Shown here one piece after another: positions 1-10,809 of a DNA stretch of 64,000 bases. Both the position numbers and the translations under genes were made by a program. Positions within the stretch are counted from its first letter, which is position 1. Every line of letters starts with the position of its first letter. The stretch is taken from positions 245,594-309,593 of the forward strand of contig CACRXP010000748.1 of NCBI GenBank assembly GCA_902702965.1, given 5' to 3'. This DNA comes from Spirometra erinaceieuropaei. Lineage: Eukaryota; Platyhelminthes; Cestoda; Diphyllobothriidea; Diphyllobothriidae. Below the pieces are notes generated by a model that searched no databases, was not told the origin of the DNA, and saw only the letters and a list, made by a program, of their open reading frames with translations.

Positions 1-349
1 GGCGACGTGCCTAAGCACAGGATCCACGCCGCGCCAGACACTGCGTCCAATCCCAACATCAGTGGCTGACAGGCTGGGGCTGCTGACTGAGGCAAGGGAG
101 AGGGAAGAGAGAGAGAGAGAGAGAGGTCGAATCTATGCAAGCTATCCTCATGGCGTATTAATGCATTCCCCATATTAATTAATCTGGTGCGTTTTCAAAC
201 TACCGCGACGCGCTAAACATCGCGGCTCCGACGAGATAACTCGGTTCTGTGGGAATGGAGAAGTTGACTCAATGGCTTTCTCTGAATGTGGCTTTTATGA
301 CAGCCCAATCAGAGGGGATCCGCGCTACTCCCTGTTTGCATGAAAAAAC

Positions 350-525
350 CTGGTGGACGCACGTGGGACCAGTTCGTGTGCGGCACGCGTAGACGGGTTG
401 CTTAGCTGTCGGCCACTACACCTGATCTTGTCTCCAGTCTTGCCATTGGTCTGCATATGATGGAGAAGAGAGTGCGGTAGACGTTACACAGGCCTTCTAC
501 AAGCTAATTCACGCACAAATCATCT
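350..525 (+). repeat. R1 repeat, fragment
   Basis: Resembles the 3' part of the R1 unit (see 2765-3300): the segment with gagtgcggtagacg, then ctaattcacgcacaaatca. Boundaries are approximate. The first 350 bases hold a GA microsatellite near 105-125 and no gene. Confidence 0.4.
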
Positions 526-1394
526 TTCTGCGTTCGCCATGCTATGGAGCGAACAATGGACACCGTCTTTCGCGATGGTCCAAAAGTCATGACAATAGTT
601 GAGGACTCCCGCACACTCAGCGCAGCCCGATGAGGGCATGCCATAAGCCGATTTAGCGCTTGTCCTCTTGGGGGACATGTTCTACTAATTCGTCCGTCCA
701 GTCGAAAGATCGACATCATCCAAAAAAGCAACTTTTTTCCGGCAGCTGCCAGTGGCCGGTCCCAGAGTAAAAAGAACCATATTGCTTTTAAAGTAGCATT
801 GAACCTGACAGACAAGCGCAGGGCCCATAAAATATTTTGAAAATTAGTAGGTCGCGGGTTAAGCTGACTTGGAGCGAAATTTCGGTAAAAAAAAACACCG
901 CAAAGATGAGACGGGTTAAATTTCTGATTATGGCCATGGAGCTAGCTTTCGGAGATTCGTTGCAAAGATGATAGCAATAATCAAGGGTGCCTCTTATCGT
1001 TATCGCTAGATCTTTCCTCGTGCCGAAAACTTTTTTGTATCTAAGGCTCGTTGCTGTGGCAGGATTTATCAGAAAATATCACACCGGTTTAACCCTATAG
1101 TTGGGAGAGGGCGGTAAATATAAATGGTCTGCAGGTAAAATTATGAAGGTCGGCAATAACTGGACTTATTATAAAACCGTAGCAAATAGTAATAGTTTTT
1201 TCGCCCTGTGGTGGCCCATAAGAGGCCGGGCCGTGGGTAAGTACACGCCTATGCGTCCCTGCTGTATCTCCCAAAATGTGCTGCCACATCCGAATAATAC
1301 GCTGAAATGTACACGGAGGTTTTCGATGATGGAAATTTTAACGAATGGGATTTGCATTAACAGAGCACTTATCTTCTCAAATGACTATTACAAC

Positions 1395-1665
1395 AGTTCG
1401 ACCGCCGTCACCAAGGATGTTTAGCGTGTACCCCGCAGGATGGTGGGCACAGAGACGGTGACTTACGCGTGAATTCGTTTATAATGTTAATAGACTTGTG
1501 TTGCATTTAGCGCACTCTCTCTTCCCTCACCCACCTGGGTCCGGTGTCAAAACGGAGTCAGGAAGACCATAAGTGGGATCGGGCACACTGGTTGACAAAG
1601 CCAAACTGTCCGTCTGCGCGTGCCAAGGGAACAGGCCTTCATCATTAAGACCCGACCAGCAAGAA
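1395..1665 (-). repeat. R1 repeat, fragment
   Basis: Shows in inverted order the R1 hallmarks: the gttcgaccgcc box, ggtgacttacgcgtgaat, then the pyrimidine-rich cactctctcttccctc block and cctgggtccggtgtc. Confidence 0.55.
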
Positions 1666-2399
1666 AATACCATTTACAACCATACGTTGTATCGTGTACA
1701 CATTTATGTCGACTCAGCGTACATTGCCAAGTGGTTGTTTTTGAGCACTCTTGCCCCACAGAAAATCTATCCTAGTTGCTCAGTGCATCAACACCTAGTG
1801 CGTAGGAACTGCGATAATTATTTGGAAGATTTAGTTTTTCATACTGAAAGCTTTATAATGAGAGGCTCTTAATTCCTCCCGACTGATTCATGTCTTGCCT
1901 GCGAGGGAAACAGTATAGGGTAATTTATAACAGCAACTCAATTGCCATTATCGGCATCATCGAAGGTGTGCTTATATTAGTCTCCAGGTTTAAATTCTTA
2001 TGAATTCATGGGAATATCAACAAGCTTTGGCGTTTTAAAGCTCACAGGGATGAGATTTTGTTGAGGATGTTGGTCAAGACCCAATTATTCATGTTAACGA
2101 CTAGCAGGTAAACTTAACAGTGCTTACATTCGAATGAATCCAGCACCGAAAAACTGAAAATTGGTACCCCACCGGACCTCGGCACCCATTCTAGATCTAT
2201 AACAGTCAGTCGATGCCTAGACAGTTCTGCCATATTTCTACCTACCAAGCCGGCGAACACCACCGTAACTCCCACCCCCTCCTCACCCCCGCCGACCTCT
2301 TATCGCCACGTCGCGCACAACCCATCTTTGCCCCACCCGTACACGAAGGTGCACACTGCTTGTGTAATCACCCCAGTAGGATGGCCACCCCCTAAACCG

Positions 2400-2764
2400 G
2401 CGCACACGGTGAATGCGCCGGACCAGCACGGAGGCTAGATTAGAGTGCGGCAGGCGTTATCGGGAATGCGCATCCGTAACAAATGCCAACATTCGGGGTG
2501 TGGTGGTACGCCCAATTGATGGCTCACCAGGCGCAATTTGCAATCTGTGCCGCTCCCCCCCCCCATTTTTGCTGGTGTTGAAAATCCTGGTCAAGTGTTT
2601 GCTGTGACCCATGCGATATGGTGGTATGCCTAAGTGGAGGTTTTGTCGTGCCTCTCAGGTTTCTGGTCTGTTTGACTTGGTCATGACACCGGCCCCCCGG
2701 TGGGAGAGGGGAATGAGGTAAATGATGTGCAAACCTTCTATCACTATAAACCAGTTCGTGCTCC
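2400..2764 (+). repeat. R1 repeat, first of two direct units
   Basis: Shares with the next unit the order ggaccagcacggaggcta, gcgttatcg, aaaatcctggtcaagtgtttg, cttggtcatgacaccgg, gagaggggaatga and tcactataaaccagttcg. The copies are well diverged. No open frame is conserved between units. Confidence 0.65.
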
Positions 2765-3300
2765 CCAAACGGGCCACGTGGTAGATGCGCTGGACCAACA
2801 CGGGGGCTATATCGGATGGTGGAAGGCGTTATCGAATCGCGCACGGACGGGGCGCAGTGGCAGACCCGGTTGCCAGCAGACGTCGAGCACATGTGGGCCC
2901 CTGTCGTCCCTCATATTCTTGTTGTTGATCAAAAACCTGGTCATTTGTTGTGTGGACCAGGGGTGTGGATTGGAGCGCCAAGGTGCGGGCTCGAGAGTAC
3001 CATCCACCTGCGCCCTCTCGCGCCTCCGGTCTTCTTGACTGTCTTGACACCGGGTCCAGGTGGAGGAGGATGAGAGAGTAGGGTAGATGCTTCAAAAGTC
3101 TGCTACCACTATAAACTAATTCACACGCAAGTCACCCTGCCTGCTGCACCTTGCTGTATAGCACACGGTGGACATCATCGGAATCGACGGTCGAACTGCC
3201 ATAAAACCAGTTCCCGTGCAAGTCACTGTCTACGCTCTCACCCTGCTGTGTAACAAGCGGTGAATATTGTCGAAATCGACGGTCGAACTGTTGGTAGGAT
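2765..3300 (+). repeat. R1 repeat, second direct unit, most complete
   Basis: The best copy for defining the family. In order it has ggaccaacacgggggcta, aaaacctggtcatttgttg, ccggtcttcttgactgtc, the purine-rich ggaggaggatgagagag block, ccactataaactaattc, and the terminal box ggtggacatcatcgg followed by gacggtcgaactgcc. The last box is repeated at 3260-3295. It is apparently non-coding. Confidence 0.65.
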
Positions 3301-4504
3301 GGTCACACCCCTCCATACTTCAGTTCGACAGAGAACTGATTGGTGACATCAATTTAAGAACTCGACTCACGAGCGCATGTAAATTTTTTTTCCAGAATCC
3401 TAGCTAAACGGCCGCTCAAACAGCCCAACTTCCGCACATTGGACCAACGGTCAGCAGAGCCGCACATTTCTCGAAAAAAACCCGGTAGGCATTAACTTCG
3501 CCCAAACGAGGCGATGGTATCATTTGAAGCAACCGCGACCTTCACTTCAGCCCCACAGAGTCAGGCAAATGCAACTGTATACGAACTGCATGGGTGCCTC
3601 ATTCAGTTGCTCACCAAATGATCATGCATGGGCAGAAGATGAAGGCATTAACGAAGACCATTGACATACGCAAGGTTTGCAGTTATCATAGTCACCATGA
3701 GCTATATTTGAAAAGGAGATGCGCCCAACCCCTCTATAGAGGAACCGGACACGCATTATGGTGAGAATAAAAACAAAGCAGAAGAACTTCAAGACCTTTT
3801 ACATATATTCACATCCTGCGGGTTCGGAGGAATTTTTAGGACGCGGCAGATGGTCTGAATTAACTGCAAGGTCAGCAGATGGATGAACGAAAGTTCGGAG
3901 GCCCTAAAGTACGTTGCAAACTTGCCGAAACAGTTGCTTATCCCCTACGACTGCCTGGGAACGGTATTGTTTATGGGCCCGAGGGCATAAAAAGGTCCGA
4001 TTACGAGACCTAAGGTGCCCCTGTCACCAAATGAAACGCTGCACACCTGGTTCAGCAAAGTTTCTATAAGACATATTATAGTAGAGGGACCCGTGAACAA
4101 TTGTAGACCATATGAATGAAAATTGAAGGGCATCGAAAAGGACGGGAAGATCGCATTTGAGGACGGAGTGCTGCGCAAACTCTGGGCACGCCTTTGTCTT
4201 TTAGGATGCCCAAATTCCAAGCTTATGGAATAAACAAACGAACAAGGAAACAGCTGTGGCCTAGCACATCAGAATAATATCCATTAACTGTTGCATGTTC
4301 CTCCCTACAGCTTAGTCAGCAGAATAGCGGACAGAGAGCCAGATTTGACGCAGGCTTATACAAACCCAGGTTCGGTTATAATGTAGACCAGTGCTAAAGC
4401 AGGCAGATAGAGACCCAAAGAGAACGTGGACAAAATGAATTTCCATCGGACAGGAACCCGTGCGGACGTTAACGCAGACGGCGGGTTCCCAGGTGTCATA
4501 CGGA

Positions 4505-4965
4505 GACGCTGACTCTACGACAGTTCGACCTTCGTTGCTGACGATGTCCACCACGTGATCCACAGCAAGGTGCAGCAGGCACGGTGACTTGCGTGTGATG
4601 TAGACAAGCACAGCATCCACCGCACTCTCTCCTCCTCCACCTGAACCCGGTGTCAAGACACTGTCAAGAAAACCGGAGGCGGAGGAGTGCGCAGGTGGAT
4701 GGCACGACCGAGCCCGCACCGTGGCGCTCCACTCCGCACCCCCATGGTCCACACAACAAATGACCATGATTTTAACCAACAACAGCAATGGGGTGGGGCG
4801 CAGGCGTCCTAATGGGCACGACGTCTGCGGGCAACTGGGTCTGCAACCGCAGCCCGAGATGTTGGCATTTGTTGTGTTGCATATTCCGACAACGCCTTCC
4901 AGGATCCGAAGTGGTTCCCGTGTAGGTCCTGCGCAGCTACTACGTGGCCCGCTTGGGGGAGAAAC
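4505..4965 (-). repeat. R1 repeat
   Basis: The reverse complement of the unit at 2765-3300. It begins with cagttcgaccttcgttg and gatgtccaccacgtg, continues through the pyrimidine-rich block and ccggtgtcaagacactgtc, and ends near the ccttccaggatccg segment. Confidence 0.65.
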
Positions 4966-5189
4966 GCTGATTCTAACCTATACAGTCACATGCTGGAGGT
5001 TAGCATCTATGTTCCCGACAAACAAGGCCAGCCAAAAGCTGAAGAAATAAACTAACTTGTCTGTTAAGTGATGAGAGTCTGGTGGATTGTTAAGAAAACT
5101 ATCAATCGATACGGCAACTTCTCACCTGTCCGTTAAACTGTCTGCGGGCTGAACAGGCAGGCCAGCTATTAATCTGACACAATGACAAT

Positions 5190-5640
5190 TCGGCAGTCGT
5201 GACCAAAGATGTCCACCGCGTGCTTCACATCAGGGCGGAAACGGTGACGGGAACTTGCGCGTGAACGGATTTACGGTCATGGTGGACTCGCACTGCATCT
5301 GCTGCACTCTCTCCTCCTCCCCCACTTGGGATCAGCATCGTGACAGAGCCAAAAAAGACCGGAGGCGCACCCAGGCTTACCACCACACCAGCTGGCCCAC
5401 AACGTACACTGACCCTGATCTTTGCGAAACAACAAAAGGGGGTGGCAGATCGGGTCCCAACTGGCGTGGCGTGCACCTGCGCCTCTGCGTGCCCCCAGAT
5501 CCCCCCCCCCCTCGTTGGCATTTGTTAGGGGCGAGCATCCCCAATAACGCCTGTCGGGTCCATATGTAGCCCCGTGTTGGTCCATCGCATCTACCGCGTA
5601 GTCCGTTTGAGGGGCAAAGTTATCGATCCCAAAACCTACC
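5190..5640 (-). repeat. R1 repeat
   Basis: Another reversed copy, with gatgtccaccgcgtg, ctctctcctcctcccccac and ccgtgttggtccatcgcat in matching order. A run of C near 5502 makes the frame unreadable. Confidence 0.6.
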
Positions 5641-5644
5641 AAAT

Positions 5645-7300
5645 GCCACGCTTTTTTGCTGCACGTTTTCCTAACACTGCCGGCGAATCCTCGTACCAGT
5701 CCAAACGCTCAGACAGCCAAATCTATCGTTTCATTCTTCTTGTTATTAATATCTCCTCGGTAAAATTAATAAGCAGGCGCTGTTTGATGTGCATGCCGCC
5801 AACTTGGTATCCTTGTTTGACCTTATTTTTAACCCTAGCATCATCTCTGTGTGCATTCGCAGTCAGTTTTACTGACAGAGAGGTCATACTAGGGTTGAAG
5901 AGTAATCAAACTTTGTCAACTTCCACCTACTATGATGTGTGACGCCAAAAGGAAAAATTGCCATTCCGCAGTTATTAGTAAAGCCAAAGTGAAGCACAGG
6001 CATCCAGCAACAAAAAACGAAAGGTGCTTGCATTATTTTACCAAGCCTAATTCTTATGAATATAATAACGCAACTCTCAAGACGTTTCGCGGTGCAGTAG
6101 GCACATTTGACAAAAGCACATGCCAAACATTCAAGTCAAAGGCTGGGAAAGTGTAGAAAGTGTGTTAAGGGGAATAAGTTTGCTTTGAAAACGCAATCTT
6201 GGTGAACTGGCGCCTCTCAAACCGCATGTTTTCTGAGTTAGGCCATTGGCTGATTACTGCGGAGCTGCAGATATAGCAAGTACATCATTACAAATTACTG
6301 CTAGCATTGGTATTACTACAGTACTATCGTAGCAGTGCCCGTTCCAGCGATGGTGGTTGTGATTGCGACTAAGTGTGCTGACATGCTGATAGTCCTGCCG
6401 GAAATATCAACTAAAGAGCATCAGAAGCTTAGATGGCTCGGCCAGGCTTTGTTAGGGAGAAAGTGTTCGACAGACGTTCTGGTTTGCGGAAGGAACATAA
6501 AATGTGTGCCCGGATAATAGTGGCCGCAAACGGAAAGTTCAGACGAACAAATGCCTCGTTTGAGCGGTAGTAGATTACTATGCACTTTACGTACACCAGG
6601 ACCTTATCAAAAATTTCCTGAACGTTGATTGCGCCGCGTTGTCTACGCTATTTACCCGGACACCGCAAGGGGTAAAAAATCGATTTTTTGAAGCTAACCG
6701 GAGTTCCGATAATCACGTGCGTCAGTGCGCGGCGTGGACTGCCGACATGGACGTCAGATTCGCGCGAAGGGAAGGGAAGTAGAATAAAACCCAAGTTAGG
6801 GCAGTCGGGATCTGCGCATCACGTGCCTACTCGCCAGTTTGACAAGGTTTGCACGTTATCTAAAGCGGCTGAAGCAATTGTTACCCATGTACATAAGCCG
6901 CATCAAGTGCCGCAATTGGACTGAATAAAAGAATGCTATTGTGAAAACGATTTCACTCTACCTTGGTACTTAAATATCAAAAGTAGCCATATGTGTTGAT
7001 AAAACTATGGTAGTGCTCGGATGGCCTGGTAAACGACTGCGGCAGTGGTTGAACATGGCGACAAAACTGAAAATGCAACGTCAGGACTTAAGCCCCATTG
7101 CCAGTACTTAGGTATATAAACACTAATCCGAGGTATTACTGTCTGGGAGAAAAATAGTGAAACAGTTCTGTGGTTACGAATGGGGGCGAGTACTCCGGCA
7201 CCAAGTCAATAACTGAGCCCACGTGCCTATTTATCTGCGCATTAGTGGGTTCTTCTTCGAGTTCATCATCAGAGGTAAGGCGAAGAGCGCTAGTACGAGC
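5645..7300. other. No gene recognised
   Basis: I see only short, unrelated open frames. There is no splice-supported exon, RNA gene or clear repeat. It may contain downstream exons of the minus-strand gene at 7399-8660 that cannot be recognised by eye. The stretch 3331-4505 is likewise featureless. Confidence 0.4.
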
Positions 7301-7398
7301 TTTACAGTTTAGGTACATAAGCATATAAGTTCAGCGTCGGAGCACTCCCTTGATCTATCAATTATTGTGATTACGCAGACAAGTTCAGCAAAACTCAC

Positions 7399-8660
7399 AG
7401 AACCGGAGCCCAACTCTGTTTTGAGAGTTTCATTCTCCACCAAGGCCTTCCTTCCCGGTCGATCGTTCGTCCCACCAGCATCCGGCTGTTCGTTCGGGTG
7501 TGTCATCTTTGGTGCGGGCGAATGCTTACACTTCTTCTCATCAAAGCCCTTATCTTCCACCGTCGCTGACAAATCCGCCGTTCCTTCCACCAAATCGCTC
7601 GTCTCTGCGGACAACGCCTTGCGCAGCTTGTGCAGCCGCAATCGCAACTGACTTTCTGCCTCCTCAGTGGCCGCTAAAACGTCCTTGGCGTGTTTCCGCA
7701 AACTGCAGATAGAGCGATGTGCCCGACTCTCGGCAGTCGAGAACGCCTTTAGCGTGTTCTGAATCTCCTCGGCCACCAGAGCTGGACAATTTCCTGTCCC
7801 ACCACCAGTGACGTCGGTGGCCTTGGCAGTCCGCATGACCTGAGATTCGACTTTAGGGGTGCAGTGCAAGGAGCCCGGTACTTGTTGTTTGTCGCCGGTA
7901 GGAGAAAAATGTTGCTGAAACCGCTCGCCACCCGAATCCTTCAGTGGCTTTCCGACCGAACGGGGTGGACTTTCGTGAAGCTTGCAGTCATCCATTGGTG
8001 ACACCGTCTGGCAAACACCGTCTGTAGTGTCTCTAAAATGAGTTGACGTCCTGAACTTGCGGGTTGTGCAAGTGCTGGCTGTAGCTGTGGAGGGTGATAC
8101 ATTGATGCTAGTGTCCGCGGTTTTGGGCGAGGACGAATGACTGCGGCGAAGGTTAGGCGGCGGAGACAGAAACCGGTCTGTCGCTCGCAATTTAACACTG
8201 GGAGTGGAGCATGAATGAGGTCGCTCTACCTCTGTTTCCGCATTCGACTCCTCCAGGGGTGTAATTATTTCCACGGGAGTTTGTTGACCACGGGAAACAC
8301 GGACTGGATCGTTGTTGTTGTTTGAACTGAGAGGCGCCACGTTGGAAACTGACGAATTCCAAGGCCGAGAAAAAGACTCGTTTGCGGATAGGGCAGAAGA
8401 GGTAATTTCCATCTGAAAACTGTCTCCAGCACCGTACACTGAAGTATTGTCGATGTCCCGCGAACAGGTGGTGCGACCAGTCTTGCGGTCGAGGTAGCCA
8501 GAGGCGGGGAGGGAGGTCAGCGATTGCCACTTTGTGGTACTCATAGAAAGAGTGTGAAGGGAACCAGATGACCATACGGAAGTACGCAGACGGTCCTCTG
8601 GGTTGGGGCTTGAAACGAAGGACAGTCGTTCGTAGGTGGTCATACCAGTCGAACGTGATT
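7399..8660 (-). CDS. Large exon of unrecognised Ser/Thr-rich protein
   Basis: An open frame of over 400 codons, far longer than chance for this window. I do not recognise the family. An ATG lies at 8643 with an in-frame TGA about 24 bases upstream. Alternatively the exon begins at 8660 after a pyrimidine-rich acceptor ending ctttgaaaag, and that phase joins cleanly to the candidate exon at 9776-10135. The first two thirds are rich in Ser, Thr and Pro and look disordered. Roughly residues 285-360 (numbered from ATG 8643) are helical in character (EEIQNTLKAF, RLRLHKLRKALSAE) and may form a coiled coil. A consensus donor TCT|gtgagt lies at 7398; without splicing, the frame stops at 7309. A cytoskeletal or centrosomal scaffold is possible but unproven. 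Confidence 0.6.
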
Positions 8661-9775
8661 CTTTTCAAAGGATAACAGAAAAGCGATATAAGTGCAGAAA
8701 AGAGTTTTAAAGTAAATAAATTGGACGCAGCGTGAGAAAAGTTGCGAAAAACGAAGTAATGGTACTGAGTGTGAGGCTTAATGCAGTTTCAATGACCTGA
8801 GTCGGGTAATGCTGGCTAAGTTCATGCGTAAATTGCCATTCTCTTTAAGCTAGAGGAGAGAAACAGTTGGTGAACGATAAAGACGGTAAGCTTAGGAGAC
8901 GTTACGCAGGCAGGTTGAGTTACCGCAAGGTTGTATAAGGACGTCCAACTGGTTTCTCACAATAAGAAGGAACCAGCGGCCTTCTAAGAGGCCTGCCGAC
9001 TCCTGTGGTACGTAGAATGAGATATCTGGTGCGAATCTTAGGGAAGCAAAATAGAATTGGCCGGCAATACAGCAAAATTTCGATTATATGGTATCATACT
9101 TTGAATGCAGTGGAAAATTTTAACAATACAGCGCTTTATCTTAAACCGGTGACAGGAGAGGGATGGTTTCAGAAAACACGGAATTTTGACTCAGACATTA
9201 TTTTGGAGGCGAAAAGGACGTTCAGTTGCCGCTGGAAAAGACTGGACCATACCTTGAAGGTTCATGAAACCAAAACTTCCCTATGACTGGCTACCAAAAA
9301 AGACGCCACTCGACTTAATCAGGCCTCCCCTGTCTAGTAGAGAACCCTTGACGAAAAAATATTCTACAGTTTCATCGAGCGCTGCGACTCCGGCCAGTCG
9401 GGCAGACGGAATGGACGAGATCACATTGCAATAAGTGTGAAGGACTATAAAGGCAAGACCACACCATATGATCTCTACTTATTCTGACTTTCTCACCGTC
9501 GTTCATGCATGTTCTGGACTACGCTACTATAGGCCTCCTTCGACCTGCAAGTGAATATGATGCTATGCCTGGGTAGTGCAGTTTTAATTAGGATGGGTCA
9601 CACACCTGGCCAGCTATAGTGGGCGTCGTTTTCGGATATATGATACACCGAAAATCCACACCAGTCCTGCCCCAGTCTTTGTGACCACTTCCACCAACTA
9701 TAAGCCTTCCCCTTCGTATGCTTTTCGGGAGTGTTGACATAGAGAGGAACGGGAATAACTAACGTCAAAATCTAC

Positions 9776-10135
9776 CTCCGTTTTCGCACTCCGCGCTCAC
9801 TTCTGGCACTTGTGGAGATTTCGTCGTCGTCGTCTCTGCAACCATCGTCGTTGCCACAGTCGTAGACACCGTGCTTGTCGTGGCGCCTGCAGGTTGGCGC
9901 CTGTTCGCCCTCCAGGCGGTAGCCGTTTCCTTTAGGGCTGGCCACGTCCAGACGCCTTCGCCACTGTCTTCTCTGGAATCGATTTGCTCAACTGGGTCGG
10001 CTGCGCCATCGACGGCAGCGGCGGCGGCGGCGGCGGCGGTGGTGTCGTTCTGATTGGCTGTCCGGGAGTGAGAAAAATCGAAGCGCAAGGCAGCCAGGTC
10101 TGCGGCGTAGTCCCACTGCAGCTGCCTATCCGAGA
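9776..10135 (-). CDS. Candidate upstream exon of the same unrecognised gene
   Basis: A 360-base interval bounded by cctgacttcag|TC and GGAG|gtagat, open throughout. It encodes LQWDYAADLAALRFDF, an alanine run from GCC/GCG-type repeats, then a Thr-rich tract with many Val. Its 3' phase (1) fits the acceptor at 8660, giving Glu across the junction. The composition (Thr, Ser, Ala, few stop-prone codons) matches the downstream exon. The ATG is missing, so an earlier exon is needed. No domain is recognised. Confidence 0.45.
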
Positions 10136-10542
10136 CTGAAGTCAGGTCGCACGGTGGCGAGGATGGCCTCTCAGGAGTAGTTGTCTAGAGGTGGAGAACA
10201 TGCGACAGTCAGTCTGCAGGAATCGGTTTTGGCGTCGTCAAGGCAGCAACAGTTACTGCTGGTCCAGTTAACGCGGTATCGGGCAGCTGGAAATAATATG
10301 CTGAACAGCCAATGTCACACTAGAAACATTAAGGACAGAGAAAGCATTTGCATGCTTATTGCAAGCAGGCGGCAAACATTGCTAACATTCTAGCATGCAG
10401 ATTCTTCGCTAGTGATGCAGGATCAAAGTTCTACAAGGCCCGAGCAGACGCAGGCTGCTAACCACTGACTAACTGGAGTTCGATCCACGTAGCAGATAAT
10501 AACGCACAGGCAGGAAAAAACACACAAATTAGGCCATTTGAT

Positions 10543-10804
10543 TGGACGGGAAACACGAACCCTCCGCATAATAAGTGGCCTTGCGTTAAATTCTAGGGAG
10601 TGCTTAATCCGTCGTCCCAACACTAACCCTAGCTCTAACATTAAATCTAACTCTAACACTTACCCAGCCCCTCTGGCATTTAATTCAAGGCCACCTACTC
10701 CAGTGTCCCTAATTTTAATCTCGATAATAACCCTGATCCCAGTCCTCCCCCTCGGAAATTTAGTGTAAGGCGACCCGTAGTACGCAGGTTCATATTTCCG
10801 TGCC
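10543..10804. mobile_element. Small inverted-repeat element with telomere-like core
   Basis: About 55 bp imperfect terminal inverted repeats (left ggacgggaaacacgaacc; right end, read on the minus strand, gggcacggaaatatgaacc) flank a core with degenerate ctaaccctagctctaac units. It has no coding capacity. The layout fits a MITE-like element; a relative lies at 23079-23291. Confidence 0.4.
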
Positions 10805-10809
10805 CTAGC

